A program made the translations under genes and the position numbers. Of a DNA stretch of 64,000 nucleotides, positions 41,443 to 50,992 are shown one piece after another (the first letter of the stretch is position 1; the number at the start of each line of letters is the position of its first letter). Location of the stretch: NCBI GenBank assembly GCA_963817335.1, contig CAWFNX010000001.1, forward strand, positions 620,001 to 684,000, read 5' to 3'. The stretch comes from AV40 sp963817335 (GTDB lineage Bacteria; Verrucomicrobiota; Verrucomicrobiia; Chthoniobacterales; UBA10450). Under the pieces are notes generated by a model. That model was not told the DNA's origin, made no database searches, and worked only from the letters and a program-made list of their open reading frames with translations.

Positions 41443-42282
41443 ATGAGACGAATTCTCGCTCTGCTTGTCCTCGCCACCCCTGTTGGGATGCTGTGTGCAG
41501 AAGAGCAATCAAGCTCGCCTTACGCTACGGCAGCCGATTTTGCCAAGTACGCGATGAAACTGCGCGAGCAAGCGTTGTTGAAGGTCGAGCCGCAGGTGTT
41601 TGTGCCGACCAGCTCCCGTCCGGCGATCCAGCGTTATCCCTGGAAAAGCAACATTGTGACCACGGTGTTCTGGATCGGGGAACAGGCGGGCGGAAACAAT
41701 CCGGTGCCCAATTTCCGGAGCTCATGGGACTTGAATTGGCAGGCGAATTACGGCGGGTTCGATAATCCTGAACGCTCATCGCGGCGCAGCTACATTCCGG
41801 TGGCGTTCATTCCGCGCCAAAATCCATTCTATTGCGCGCTGCCTTACAACGACGTTACTCACGGCCAGTTTAAGCCTGAAGCGCCGCTGGTAATCCCATG
41901 GTTCAAGCAAGCTTACATGGGGCAGGGGCAATCCGTTTGTTGGCATCGATGGATCGCAATTCGGAAGGGTAACCGCACCTGTTACGCGCAATGGGAAGAC
42001 TGCGGCCCGTTTCGCACAGACCATTTCCAGTACGTCTTCGGTAATGAGCGACCAAAACCCAACCTGAACCACGGCGCCGGTTTGGACGTTTCGCCGGCGG
42101 TCCGCGATTATCTCGGGTTGCAGCCTACTGACGTCACCGACTGGCAGTTTGTCGATGTGAAGGATGTAGCGCCGGGTCCGTGGCGGAGTTACGGCGACAA
42201 CAACAATTTCGTTTTGGCGCGCCGCCAGATGGAGCAACACCTGGTCCAGCAGGGCGGCGGATCGAGTAACATCAAGAAGTAA
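41443..42282 (+). CDS. secreted hypothetical protein with RlpA/DPBB-like features
   Basis: A signal peptide (ILALLVLATPVGMLCA) precedes about 260 residues. The middle part, NPFYCALPYNDVTHGQFKP, CWHRWIAIRKGNRTCYAQWE, DCGPFRTDHFQYVFG and GLDVSPAVRDYLGL, has the order of short motifs (Y-x-A-L, W-x-D-C-G-P, L-D-V-S) found in double-psi beta-barrel proteins such as RlpA. The C-terminal PGPWRSYGDNNNFV is unassigned. Periplasmic location is likely; enzymatic activity is not established. The ATG at 41443 is preferred over a TTG at 41437. Confidence 0.65.
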   Translation: MRRILALLVLATPVGMLCAEEQSSSPYATAADFAKYAMKLREQALLKVEPQVFVPTSSRPAIQRYPWKSNIVTTVFWIGEQAGGNNPVPNFRSSWDLNWQANYGGFDNPERSSRRSYIPVAFIPRQNPFYCALPYNDVTHGQFKPEAPLVIPWFKQAYMGQGQSVCWHRWIAIRKGNRTCYAQWEDCGPFRTDHFQYVFGNERPKPNLNHGAGLDVSPAVRDYLGLQPTDVTDWQFVDVKDVAPGPWRSYGDNNNFVLARRQMEQHLVQQGGGSSNIKK

Positions 42283-42289
42283 AGCGGCC

Positions 42290-44008
42290 TCAGCCCAGTC
42301 GCGGCTTTAATTCGTCGAATTTTTTCTGCAAGTCGGCATTCCGACGCGACCACGGCTCGTAAAGAGCGCGTTGCTTTTGACAAATGTCGGCCAGCATTTG
42401 GAAACGCTTCACCATTTCCGCGCAAAAAGAATCGACCACTTTCCCGAACTGCGATTCCAGCGCTTGTTTAAACTCCGCTCGCTTGGGATCCAACTCGCAT
42501 TCGTAATCCCGAAGAATCCGACGCCGGTGATTGAATGCCAGGCAGACGGTGCAAATTAATCCGACGATAGCGATTCCCGCCGCGCCGATCGCAATTGGAA
42601 CATTTCGTTGGCTCATCAAAACAGCCACGATGCTTGCGATTACAATGAGCGCAGTTGCGGTCCGCATCGCGATCGAGGTGCGGGCGAACGACCGTCCGAG
42701 CTTTTGCTGAAGCGATTTGCCGGCAAGAATATCCAGAAAAGCGCTCTGGATCGTTTCATAAAGTTCGCGCCGCTGGCCTGCGAAGTCGGGAATGTTCGCT
42801 CTCGCTTCCTTACGCAGATCGGCCGACAACTCGTTATCGAGCAAATCCTGCATTTGCGGCCAGACGCTGCGCAGATCTGTTTCGAGTGTGCTCACAGCCT
42901 TATCGATCTGTGGCTGGGTCAGTTCGCGCAATTTTACTTCAAGAGTCCGGTGTAGCTCGCGCTCACGACCCTTTCGGCCAACGATCAGGCTGAATGCGTT
43001 CCACGAGATTACATTTTGCTGCAAGAGCTTTGTTCTCTCGCTGGAAGTCTGGTCGTACCCGCTCTCAATATCGCGGACAAGACTCCCGATCTGCCGGCGT
43101 AACTGGTCCCGGCGGTTCTGGAGCAGCCCGTCCAGCCGCGATAACGCTGCCTCGTCCGCAGAAATCTTCCCGACCAGAATTCCAATTTCCCGGCCCAACT
43201 CCTCCAACACAACGCGTGCGGCCTGAAAGGTCGAGCGGAGTTTCAGCATCCGTGTGCTCGATTCAGTGACGATGAAATTGATTTGCTCTTCGAGCGGACC
43301 GAACGCGCTTTCCTGCCACAGCCGCTCCTTGTCCAAACCGCTGGTTCGCGCGAGCAAGGCCTTGCGCGCTGAAATTGCGAAAATCGGCGGGACGAAACCG
43401 AGTTGGCGCAAGGCGGTATCCTGAAGGTGCCGATGGATGACCTCGATCTCGGTGGGTTCGCGCAGATCGATCTGCTGAAGCACGAAGATGACGTTCTTGA
43501 GCCAGGTTTTCTGAAGAAAGTTTAAGAACTCCCAGTTGGATTGGGTCCATGGATTCGCGACCGAAAACACAAACAGAACAATGTCCGCCCGCGGCATGAA
43601 TTCCTCCGTCATCATCTGGTGCTCTTTCACCATGGTGTTTGTTCCCGGAGTGTCGACGACATTGAAATCGCGCAGGACCGGGATAGGCAGATAACGCTCG
43701 GTCAATCTGGGAGACACCTCGGTCGTTTTGTCCTCTGTTCCGTAGCGAAAAATGTAGACCCGGTCCGTCGCTGGAAGCACGTCCACCTTGGCGAATTCGT
43801 TTCCGAACAACGCATTGAGCAGGGACGACTTTCCGGATTTGACCTCGCCTACGACGACGAATAACAAGGGTTCGCTAATGTCGCGATGAAGGTTCTGAAG
43901 AGTGTCCAATTCCTCCCCCGGACGCCGCATCTCCGAACCGAGCTTGATTAATTCAGCGAGTCCGCTTTCCACCTCGCCCTTGAGCTGCAAATATCGGTCG
44001 GCGATCAT
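42290..44008 (-). CDS. bacterial dynamin-like GTPase
   Basis: The GTPase domain has G1 FVVVGEVKSGKSSLLNALFG, G3 NVVDTPGTNTMVKEHQ and a G4-like VLQQIDLRE. Long alpha-helical segments follow (RLDGLLQNRRDQLRRQIGSL and others), then a membrane hairpin of two helices at about residues 455-500 (ATALIVIASIVAVLMSQRNV, IAIGAAGIAIVGLICTVCLA) and a last helix. This is the architecture of bacterial dynamins and YfjP/LeoA-type proteins, which bind and remodel membranes. Its cellular role here is unknown. It ends 7 bp from the convergent secreted protein gene. Confidence 0.85.
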   Translation of the reverse strand: MIADRYLQLKGEVESGLAELIKLGSEMRRPGEELDTLQNLHRDISEPLLFVVVGEVKSGKSSLLNALFGNEFAKVDVLPATDRVYIFRYGTEDKTTEVSPRLTERYLPIPVLRDFNVVDTPGTNTMVKEHQMMTEEFMPRADIVLFVFSVANPWTQSNWEFLNFLQKTWLKNVIFVLQQIDLREPTEIEVIHRHLQDTALRQLGFVPPIFAISARKALLARTSGLDKERLWQESAFGPLEEQINFIVTESSTRMLKLRSTFQAARVVLEELGREIGILVGKISADEAALSRLDGLLQNRRDQLRRQIGSLVRDIESGYDQTSSERTKLLQQNVISWNAFSLIVGRKGRERELHRTLEVKLRELTQPQIDKAVSTLETDLRSVWPQMQDLLDNELSADLRKEARANIPDFAGQRRELYETIQSAFLDILAGKSLQQKLGRSFARTSIAMRTATALIVIASIVAVLMSQRNVPIAIGAAGIAIVGLICTVCLAFNHRRRILRDYECELDPKRAEFKQALESQFGKVVDSFCAEMVKRFQMLADICQKQRALYEPWSRRNADLQKKFDELKPRLG

Positions 44009-44018
44009 GCCGGCAACC

Positions 44019-44843
44019 TCAATGGTGGGGAGTTGGCGAGGTAGAAGTCGATTTTTGGGGTGTCGCCTTTGGCGATGGAGACACTTTCGGGGTGGGCGAC
44101 GGTTTGGGCGGGATCGGCGTTTGCATCGCGATTAATTCGGACACGGTAACGAATTTGAATCCTTTTGCTTCCAGCTCCTTCAACACGCAAGGCATCGCCT
44201 CAATGGTTCCCGGATGAATGTCGTGCGCGAGCACGATCGACCCCGCGCGGGTGTTCTTGACGATGCGATCGCAAACCACATTTGGTCCTGGCCGTCGCCA
44301 ATCCAGTGGATCTACATCCCAAAGAACGATTTTGTAACCGAATTCCTGGTTGATCCATTTCTTCTGTCGCGCGGTGATCGAACCGTATGGCGGACGAAGG
44401 AGGACTGGACTCGTGCCAATCGCGGCTTTGATCGCGTCGTCAGTCCGGCGAAGCTGGCTTCGAATTCCGTCGTCGGACATTTTGCCAAAGTTCGGGTGCG
44501 ACCAGCTGTGGTTCGCAATTTGGTGTCCTTCTTTTGCCTCCCGCGCCACGATGTCAGGATATTGGGCGGCATTCTCGCCGATCAGGAAGAACGTCGCCTT
44601 GATACGGTGCGCGGCGAGCAGATCCAGCAATTTCGGCGTCAATTTGGCGCTGGGACCATCATCGAAAGTCAAAGCGATATAGGGACCATCGACGTGGACC
44701 CAATCGAAAGTGATTCCGGGCTCAACTTTCGGCGGGGGTTTCGATTTGGGATCTCCTGGCGCCGGAGCCGCACTTTCTGCCTGCGCGAACAAAGTCGCGA
44801 CCGGACCGATCAGGCAGAGTAGAAAAAAACGAAGCAGACCCAT
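44019..44843 (-). CDS. polysaccharide deacetylase (NodB homology), secreted
   Basis: A signal peptide (FLLCLIGPVATLFAQA) is followed by a NodB domain: YIALTFDDGPSAKLTPKLLD (catalytic Asp and metal Asp), HQIANHSWSHPNFGKM (metal His pair), LLRPPYGSITARQKKW and IVLAHDIHPGTIEAMP (catalytic His). All motifs are intact. The target is probably peptidoglycan, chitin-like or exopolysaccharide N-acetyl groups. The C-terminal ~35 residues are a P/S/T-rich low-complexity tail ending in two His. It is likely in one transcript with the dynamin-like gene downstream, 10 bp away. Confidence 0.9.
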   Translation of the reverse strand: MGLLRFFLLCLIGPVATLFAQAESAAPAPGDPKSKPPPKVEPGITFDWVHVDGPYIALTFDDGPSAKLTPKLLDLLAAHRIKATFFLIGENAAQYPDIVAREAKEGHQIANHSWSHPNFGKMSDDGIRSQLRRTDDAIKAAIGTSPVLLRPPYGSITARQKKWINQEFGYKIVLWDVDPLDWRRPGPNVVCDRIVKNTRAGSIVLAHDIHPGTIEAMPCVLKELEAKGFKFVTVSELIAMQTPIPPKPSPTPKVSPSPKATPQKSTSTSPTPHH

Positions 44844-45063
44844 GGGACTTTGCAGCTTGCGGAAACTTCGCTGTATCTAGCAGAGGGCAGAGGTAACGCA
44901 AGAAACCGGAGCCGAATCTCATTCTTGCATAGGGAAAAACCGGATTTTGGATGAAACCGCATAACCACTAATTCCTGGCAACCATCCTGCTCAATTAATT
45001 CCCGTCGACGCTTTATCTCTCCTGGAGTCGGCGAAGGGTTTTTGGGGGTTCAAACTGCCTGCG

Positions 45064-46953
45064 ATGAAAATATTGCTTGTCGAAGATCACGCGGAAAGCC
45101 GGCGGTCTTTGCAAAAGTTAATCGAAAGGCGCGGCCACGAGGTCGTGGCGGTCGCCAGCGCTGAAGAAGCCGAAGTCCAACTGGCCAGGCAGCAGTTTCC
45201 ATTTTTGATCCTCGATTGGATGTTGCCTGGGAAAAGCGGGATCGAGCTTTGTGAGGAATTGCGCAGTCAGCCGCACGGTGACGAACTTTTCATTCTGTTG
45301 GTGACCGCTCGGGACGATCCGGCTGATCTGGAACATGCGCTCGAAGCCGGCGCTAACGATTATCTTACCAAACCTCTCGATCCGGACCGATTAAACGTGC
45401 GGCTGTCGGTCGCTGAGCGGCGAATTCGCTCACTGAGCGACCGGGTTCAGGCGCGCGCGGAGTTGCAGGAGATGGTTCGGAAAATGACCGACATTCTCGA
45501 GAAGACCAGCGACGGCTTTTTCGCAGTTGATCGCGATTGGAAGTTCACCTTCGTGAATCGGCAAGCCGAGAGATTACTTGAGCGACGCCGGGAAGACTTG
45601 ATCGGCAAAGATGTTTGGATGGAGTTTCCACAATTCAAGCGCGATGTGTTCGAGAAAAATTACCGGCGCGCCATGTCTGAGCAGGTAGCAGTCGAATTCG
45701 AAGCGAGCGATGCAGAAGGCCAGGTCTGGTTCGAATTGCTGGCTTATCCGAGCGGTGGCGGCGTCTCAGTGTTTTTGAGAGACGTGACCGATCGAAAGCG
45801 AGGCGAAGAAGAACGGCTGACCACCAGTAAGTTGGAGTCTCTCGGCACTCTCGCCGGCGGGATTGCTCACGATTTGAACAACATTCTCACCGTCATTTCA
45901 GGCAATATCGGGCTCGCTCAAATCGAAGCGCCGCCGAATTCCACCACCTTGCTCTCTTCCTTGTCCAAAGCCGCCCACGCGGCCCAACACGCAGCTCAAC
46001 TTTCGAATCAGTTGCTGACCTTCTCCAAAGGCGGCGCGCCCTTGAAGCGTGTCATTTCGATCCACGATCTCGTCGAGCAAGCAGCTGAATTTTCGCTGCA
46101 TGGCTCAAATCTTTGGGCCGAGTTGGACGTCCCATCAGACCTTTGGAAAGCTGCGGTAGATCCGGCGCAAATCGAGCAAGTTATAAACGCCTTAATAATC
46201 AACGCGCGTGACGCGATGCCCGACGGAGGAACGGTTAACGTTTCGGCCAGAAACGTCGATATCGGCTCCGAATCGAGTGTCTCCGTCGCGCCGGGCCGGT
46301 ACGTCAAAGTAGCGGTCAGTGATCGTGGCGGCGGCATCGATCCTCGATCGGTCGCCAGGATTTTCGATCCCTATTTCACGACCAAGCCGGCTGCGAGCGG
46401 GCTCGGGTTATCCATCGGCTACTCGGTGATCAAGAAGCATGGCGGAATCCTGCTGTTGGAGCATACCTCGCCAACCGGATCGACTTTCGCGCTTTACCTG
46501 CCCGCAACTGATGCCGAACTATCAATTTCCGAACCGACTCTCGAGAACGAGATTTTCAAATTCAATCATCAGCGGATTCTGATCATGGATGATGAGGCAG
46601 CAATTCGGGACCTCACGTCCGAATTACTTTCGACGCTCGGGTATGATGTCACCGTCGTGCCGGACGGCGCCGAAGCACTCAGAACTTACCAGCAAGCAAT
46701 GCGGCGCGGGGAGAATTTCCACGCCGTAATTTTGGACGCGACAATCCGTGGCGGAATGGGCGGGGTGGCAACGATCGAACGCCTGCGAGATCTCGACCCG
46801 AACGTTACCGCCATCATTTGCAGCGGCTACTCTGACGAAGCGGCTCTGGCGGAGTTCTTGGCCTACGGTTTTCAGGCCGCGCTGGCAAAACCATTCACCC
46901 GTCACGAACTGGCCAAGGTTCTGCAGTGCGCTCTCGAGACCAAAGAGCAGTAA
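45064..46953 (+). CDS. hybrid histidine kinase: REC-PAS-HisKA-HATPase-REC
   Basis: Residues 1-120 are a receiver (ILLVEDHAESRRSLQKLIER, ILDWMLPGKSGIE). A PAS domain follows at about 140-250 (TSDGFFAVDRDWKFTFVNRQ). The dimerisation His lies in LAGGIAHDLNNILTVISGNI. The ATP-binding domain shows INALIINARDAMPDGG, SDRGGGIDPRSVARIFDPYF and SGLGLSIGYSVIKKHGGI. The last 125 residues are a second receiver with its Asp in VILDATIRGGMGG. No membrane helices are seen, so it is cytoplasmic. Both receivers look intact. Its downstream partner is not encoded nearby. Confidence 0.92.
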   Translation: MKILLVEDHAESRRSLQKLIERRGHEVVAVASAEEAEVQLARQQFPFLILDWMLPGKSGIELCEELRSQPHGDELFILLVTARDDPADLEHALEAGANDYLTKPLDPDRLNVRLSVAERRIRSLSDRVQARAELQEMVRKMTDILEKTSDGFFAVDRDWKFTFVNRQAERLLERRREDLIGKDVWMEFPQFKRDVFEKNYRRAMSEQVAVEFEASDAEGQVWFELLAYPSGGGVSVFLRDVTDRKRGEEERLTTSKLESLGTLAGGIAHDLNNILTVISGNIGLAQIEAPPNSTTLLSSLSKAAHAAQHAAQLSNQLLTFSKGGAPLKRVISIHDLVEQAAEFSLHGSNLWAELDVPSDLWKAAVDPAQIEQVINALIINARDAMPDGGTVNVSARNVDIGSESSVSVAPGRYVKVAVSDRGGGIDPRSVARIFDPYFTTKPAASGLGLSIGYSVIKKHGGILLLEHTSPTGSTFALYLPATDAELSISEPTLENEIFKFNHQRILIMDDEAAIRDLTSELLSTLGYDVTVVPDGAEALRTYQQAMRRGENFHAVILDATIRGGMGGVATIERLRDLDPNVTAIICSGYSDEAALAEFLAYGFQAALAKPFTRHELAKVLQCALETKEQ

Positions 46954-46975
46954 GCCGGGCTGGCCGGATGGCAGG

Positions 46976-47446
46976 TTAACCCTTGCGGGCTTTGTCCAGC
47001 TCGGCGAGAAAGGCCGCGAGACCTCCGCCATAATAACCTTCGAAGCGCCAGACGGTTTTGCCTTCCCCGTCGAGGACAACCAGAGTGGGGAAACCTTCGA
47101 CCTGATAGCGTTCCGCTAGCTCCTCGTTTTGTTTGCGAGTCTGAACGCTTTGGGGTTTTCGACGCGGAAAATCAATCTCGAGCAGAACGAGGTTCTTGCT
47201 CGCGTAATCTTTGAACTCCGGTTTAGAGAGAATGGCGCGATCGAGCATGATGCAATAGCCGCACCAGTCCGAACCGGTGAAATCGATGAGGACGAGCTTG
47301 TGGTTCGTCTTCGCTTCTTCCTGCGCCTTTTTGTAGTCAGTTCCCCAAGGTGAATCGGCATAAGCCAACCCAGCGCAGAACAATCCAAGCGCGATCAGAA
47401 TCGTGGAGGCCAGATTTTTCACGCCGAAATGTCTGCCAACCGGCAT
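46976..47446 (-). CDS. exported thioredoxin-fold protein (thioredoxin_7 type)
   Basis: After a signal peptide (STILIALGLFCAGLAYADSP), the thioredoxin fold reads WGTDYKKAQEEAKTNHKLVL, then IDFTGSDWCGYCIMLDRAIL with the C-x-x-C site (WCGYC), and the cis-Pro loop YQVEGFPTLVVLDGEGK. It is probably a periplasmic thiol-disulfide oxidoreductase or chaperone. The ATG at 47446 places the signal correctly; the longer frame to 47524 adds sequence that does not look like protein. It could supply electrons to an exported enzyme such as the MsrA at the window start, but no link is shown. Confidence 0.86.
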   Translation of the reverse strand: MPVGRHFGVKNLASTILIALGLFCAGLAYADSPWGTDYKKAQEEAKTNHKLVLIDFTGSDWCGYCIMLDRAILSKPEFKDYASKNLVLLEIDFPRRKPQSVQTRKQNEELAERYQVEGFPTLVVLDGEGKTVWRFEGYYGGGLAAFLAELDKARKG

Positions 47447-47556
47447 CGCCGCGCAAGTATACACAGCGAACCGTTCTGGTGGCCCCCCAATAGGGGTTCG
47501 CACTTCTTCTCTCCCGGCGCTCAAGCGCCCGCCAAAGCTAAACTACAAAGTCCGGC

Positions 47557-47835
47557 CTAACGAATGTGACCCGAGACGAGTTTGGTCATCTCGAACATGC
47601 TGACCTGGCTCTTGCCATTGAAAACCGCTCGGAGCGCGTCGTCCGCATTGATTTGGGTTCTCTTGGTTTTGTCCTGAAGGCCGTGCTTCTTGATGTAGTT
47701 CCAAAGCTTCTTGGTGAGCTCGGAACGGGGCAGTGGGGTCGAACCGACGATAGCGGCGAGCTTGTCATCCGGCTGGACCGGTCTCATGAAGGCGGGATTG
47801 GGCTTGCGTTTTGAAGGTGTCTTGGTTTTCGGCAT
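47557..47835 (-). CDS. SWIB/MDM2-domain protein
   Basis: The 92-residue protein has a basic Lys/Pro-rich N-terminus and then a SWIB domain: LAAIVGSTPLPRSELTKKLW, NYIKKHGLQDKTKRTQINAD and VFNGKSQVSMFEMTKLVSGH. SWIB domains are common in eukaryotic chromatin remodelers and, in bacteria, in Chlamydiae and other PVC members, where they may bind DNA or act in nucleoid organisation. The bacterial role is unsettled. The upstream region is AT-rich, with a possible promoter, but no clear hexamer pair. Confidence 0.9.
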   Translation of the reverse strand: MPKTKTPSKRKPNPAFMRPVQPDDKLAAIVGSTPLPRSELTKKLWNYIKKHGLQDKTKRTQINADDALRAVFNGKSQVSMFEMTKLVSGHIR

Positions 47836-47906
47836 ACAGGCTGATTAATGCTTCACCCTCGACAGGGCAATAATTATTTTGGCGTAACAAAATTTTTTTT
47901 CGCTTG

Positions 47907-49058
47907 CTAATTCGACCGCCGGACAACGACTGCGGTGACATCATCGGTTGGTGCCTCAACGGAATCGCGCGCACTGGCTTTCAGCATCAGCTCCATTAAG
48001 GCGTCTGCGCTTCCAGCAAACGGATTTATCATTCCGGCCAATTGGGTGGGCGTTGAGCGCAACCGGCCGGTCATTGCGGCGCCGAATAACCCATCCGTGT
48101 AAAGTGTAAATGCGTCGCCGGGATTCAGTTCGAGCTTTGTTCCGGTAAATTGCGATGTATCCATCAGGCCCAGCGGAGGAGCGGAGGAGGGAATTGCTTC
48201 AGTTCCGCGCCCAAACCGCGTCACCAAAAGCGGGGGATGACCCGCGCCGACAACCACGGCTTCGCCGCTTAGAGAATCCAGTAGGACGCACATCGCGCTC
48301 ATGAACGAGTGCCCGCCGAAAATTCCGCGCAAGTCGTTGTTGATCGCCTCCATAATCGCAGCCGGGTCATCATGTTGTTCACGACCGTGATGAAACAGCA
48401 GTTTGGCTAAAGTCGTTAACAACGCGGCGGATGCGCCATGGCCGGTCGCGTCGGCGATCCAAAATAGCCACCGGCCGTTCTTCATCGGCAGCCAGCCATA
48501 AATGTCACCGCCGACTTCTATTACTGGGCGATAACAAGTAGCGATTTCCCAACCTGGGATCTGAGGCGCTTTTGACGGGATAAGAGATTGTTGGGTCGCG
48601 CGAGCCGCCGCCAGATCGCGCTCGTGACTTCGCCGCCATTCTTCCAGGTCCTTGTTTTGCTGTTGCAATTGGAGACGGAGGGAATGAACCCGCAGTTGCG
48701 CTTCGATTCGGGCCCGAAGGACTTCGATTTTAATGGGCTTGATCACAAAATCGTCGGCCCCGGCTTGGAGACATTGGACTTCGCTTTCTCCATGTCCGGT
48801 CAACATGATGACCGGCAGTTGAGCGATGTCGGGATTGGGATCGGAACGCAGTTGTTTGACCACGCTGGTTCCGTCCATGCCGGGCATCTTGAAATCGAGA
48901 AGCAAGACGTCGGGCTTTTGTTCGCGGACCAGTTTTAGGACGGCGATGGCGTTACTGGTTTCGCGGCAATTATAGCCGGCCGACGACAACATCCGGGTCA
49001 ACAATGCCCGGCTGGCGTCATCGTCGTCGACGATCAGGATTTGCCGGGAGGACTCCAT
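47907..49058 (-). CDS. response regulator with PP2C/SpoIIE-type serine phosphatase (RsbU-like)
   Basis: An N-terminal receiver (ILIVDDDDASRALLTRMLSS, phospho-Asp in VLLLDFKMPGMDG) is joined through a coiled coil (LQLQQQNKDLEEWRRSHERD) to a PPM phosphatase domain. Metal ligands are visible in VIEVGGDIYGWLPM and FWIADATGHGASAALLTTLA, and later in FTLYTDGLFGA and DDVTAVVVRR. Such proteins dephosphorylate anti-anti-sigma factors in partner-switching cascades. No kinase or STAS partner is adjacent; the STAS gene at 57.8 kb could be one. Phosphorylation of the receiver probably controls the phosphatase. Confidence 0.9.
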   Translation of the reverse strand: MESSRQILIVDDDDASRALLTRMLSSAGYNCRETSNAIAVLKLVREQKPDVLLLDFKMPGMDGTSVVKQLRSDPNPDIAQLPVIMLTGHGESEVQCLQAGADDFVIKPIKIEVLRARIEAQLRVHSLRLQLQQQNKDLEEWRRSHERDLAAARATQQSLIPSKAPQIPGWEIATCYRPVIEVGGDIYGWLPMKNGRWLFWIADATGHGASAALLTTLAKLLFHHGREQHDDPAAIMEAINNDLRGIFGGHSFMSAMCVLLDSLSGEAVVVGAGHPPLLVTRFGRGTEAIPSSAPPLGLMDTSQFTGTKLELNPGDAFTLYTDGLFGAAMTGRLRSTPTQLAGMINPFAGSADALMELMLKASARDSVEAPTDDVTAVVVRRSN

Positions 49059-49169
49059 GGTTGCAACAGGATCGGAAATCGCCTGACAATTGGCTTTTGC
49101 AAATTGAGTTGCGATTCCAAGCGCACTGGCATTGAAATAGAAGCAGTGTAGACTTCGTCCAACAAAATT

Positions 49170-49562
49170 ATGAAATTGCGGCTCTCACTCGCGCTGCTCA
49201 TTGCAATCTTGGTTTCGGCTTGTACCGAGGATCAGCCACCGGCACGCGAACGCAGCCAGGCAGCCAGGTTTCCTGCGCCTGAAACTACGGCTGAGAATCC
49301 ACCGACGCAGCAACCTTTTAATCCCAATGCACCGCCCCCGGAAAATCCAGACGCCGGCGCCGCCGCTCCTGCGCCAACTCCGCCTGCCGCGCCTACCAAG
49401 GCTGCCAAAGGAGATTATCCCTACGGCACTCCGGTTCCCGGCAAGCCCGGTTTCGTCAAAAGTCCATACGCAGCGGATCAGGGCCTGGTCGATGTGCGGG
49501 GTTTCCCACCTGGAACGGAAGTCAAGGATCCTTTCACCAATAAAATCTTCCTCGTTCCTTAA
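49170..49562 (+). CDS. small proline-rich lipoprotein, hypothetical
   Basis: The lipobox LLIAILVSAC predicts lipidation at Cys18. The next ~65 residues are rich in P, A, N and Q, ending in APTPPAAPTKAAKGDYPYGT. A conserved-looking C-terminal motif reads VKSPYAADQGLVDVRGFPPG and then KDPFTNKIFLVP. The latter GxxVKDPYTGKxFxVP-like ending recurs in verrucomicrobial small lipoproteins in my recollection, but no function is known. It precedes aroA by 19 bp and may share its transcript. Confidence 0.8.
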   Translation: MKLRLSLALLIAILVSACTEDQPPARERSQAARFPAPETTAENPPTQQPFNPNAPPPENPDAGAAAPAPTPPAAPTKAAKGDYPYGTPVPGKPGFVKSPYAADQGLVDVRGFPPGTEVKDPFTNKIFLVP

Positions 49563-49581
49563 CGGCTGATTTTCGGGTGCC

Positions 49582-50934
49582 ATGGAGTTACGCGTAAAAC
49601 GAGCGCCTCGAATTGAGGCTGAAATCACCGTCCCGGGCGACAAAAGTATTTCGCATCGGGCGGCGATCATCGCTGCGCTTTCCAACGGTGTGTGCACCTT
49701 GCGTGGATTTCTTCCGAGCGACGATTGCATGCGCACGGTCAACGCCTTGCGCGCCCTCGGAATTCAAATTGAGCAACCCGAACTCGATGTTCTCGTGGTT
49801 CACGGGAAGAAACGCGTTTTGACTCCACCGGAGCAGGAGATCGATTGCGGCGGCTCCGCGACCACCATGCGACTTCTGGCCGGTTTGCTTTCCGGACAAA
49901 CTTTTGAAACTCGACTCGTCGGAAATGCTGCTCTGACCCAGCGACCGATGGCTAGGGTAATCGAGCCGTTGCGCAAAATGGGCGCCGACATTGTCGCCGA
50001 AGGACCGGAACAAACCCCTCCGTTACGGATTCGGGGCGGCGCTTTGCGAGGCATTAACTATCGATCGCCCGTCGCCAGCGCGCAGGTAAAAAGCGCCATC
50101 CTCCTTGCCGGCCTATTCGCCAAAGGCAAGACGACGGTCGACGAACCGTTCGCCAGCCGAAATCATACCGAGCTGATGCTTAATTATTTTCTGATCCGCA
50201 CGGTCAAAGGCGAAGACGACACGGTCAGTGTCTTTGGCGATCAGGTTCCTGAGTCGCGCGATTTCATGATCCCTGGCGATATTTCGTCGGCGGCGTTTTG
50301 GCTGGTGGCGGCCGCCGCGCAACCGGGTGGACATCTCCTGGTTCGCAATATCGGGTTGAACGATACGCGGACGGCGCTGCTTGGCGTTCTGGTTCGAATG
50401 GGCGCACAAGTGCGCGAGGCAGTTGAAGATGTCGATCAACTTGAGCCACGCGGCGTGGTTGAAGTCACGGGCGGCCCGCTCAAAGGAACGGTGATCCACG
50501 GCAAGGAGATTCCCCAGCTAATTGACGAGTTGCCGGCCCTGGCTGTCGCAGGCGCCCTCGCCAGTGGAACCACAATCATTCGGCACGCTCAGGAGTTGCG
50601 GGTCAAAGAAACGGACCGCATCGCGGCTATCGCTCACAACCTGCGCGGAATGGGTGTTCAAGTGATCGAGCTCAATGACGGGCTGGAAATTCACGGTCCG
50701 GCTCCTTTGCGCGGCGCCAAACTCGCCTGCTTCGGAGATCATCGGATTGCCATGGCCTTCGCAGTGGCCGGGCTTTTTGCCGACGGCGAGACAATCATTC
50801 AAGACTCCGAATGCGTCCGCGATTCGTATCCCGGATTCGAAAAGGACCTGGAAGAATTCATGAGCCCGCGTCGAGTGCGCAGCAGTACGCCGGTTATTGG
50901 CACCCTCGTTCCTGCGGCGCCCGTTGAAGAATAA
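49582..50934 (+). CDS. aroA: 3-phosphoshikimate 1-carboxyvinyltransferase (EPSP synthase)
   Basis: AroA transfers enolpyruvyl from PEP to shikimate-3-phosphate in the chorismate pathway. The PEP-site motif VPGDKSISHRAAIIAALSNG opens the protein, with GSATTMRLLAGLLSGQTFET, VGNAALTQRPMARVIEPLRK, GAQVKSA-type sequence in VASAQVKSAILLAGLF and catalytic-region KETDRIAAIAHNLRGMGVQV. FGDHRIAMAFAVAGLFADG is near the C-terminus. Length (450) is normal. It is followed by cmk and plsC, a common bacterial grouping. Confidence 0.96.
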   Translation: MELRVKRAPRIEAEITVPGDKSISHRAAIIAALSNGVCTLRGFLPSDDCMRTVNALRALGIQIEQPELDVLVVHGKKRVLTPPEQEIDCGGSATTMRLLAGLLSGQTFETRLVGNAALTQRPMARVIEPLRKMGADIVAEGPEQTPPLRIRGGALRGINYRSPVASAQVKSAILLAGLFAKGKTTVDEPFASRNHTELMLNYFLIRTVKGEDDTVSVFGDQVPESRDFMIPGDISSAAFWLVAAAAQPGGHLLVRNIGLNDTRTALLGVLVRMGAQVREAVEDVDQLEPRGVVEVTGGPLKGTVIHGKEIPQLIDELPALAVAGALASGTTIIRHAQELRVKETDRIAAIAHNLRGMGVQVIELNDGLEIHGPAPLRGAKLACFGDHRIAMAFAVAGLFADGETIIQDSECVRDSYPGFEKDLEEFMSPRRVRSSTPVIGTLVPAAPVEE

Positions 50935-50992
50935 TCGCGCGCTTGCTTCCGCGTGAGCTCCGCGAAAAACTGGATCGCGAAGCGGATTATTC

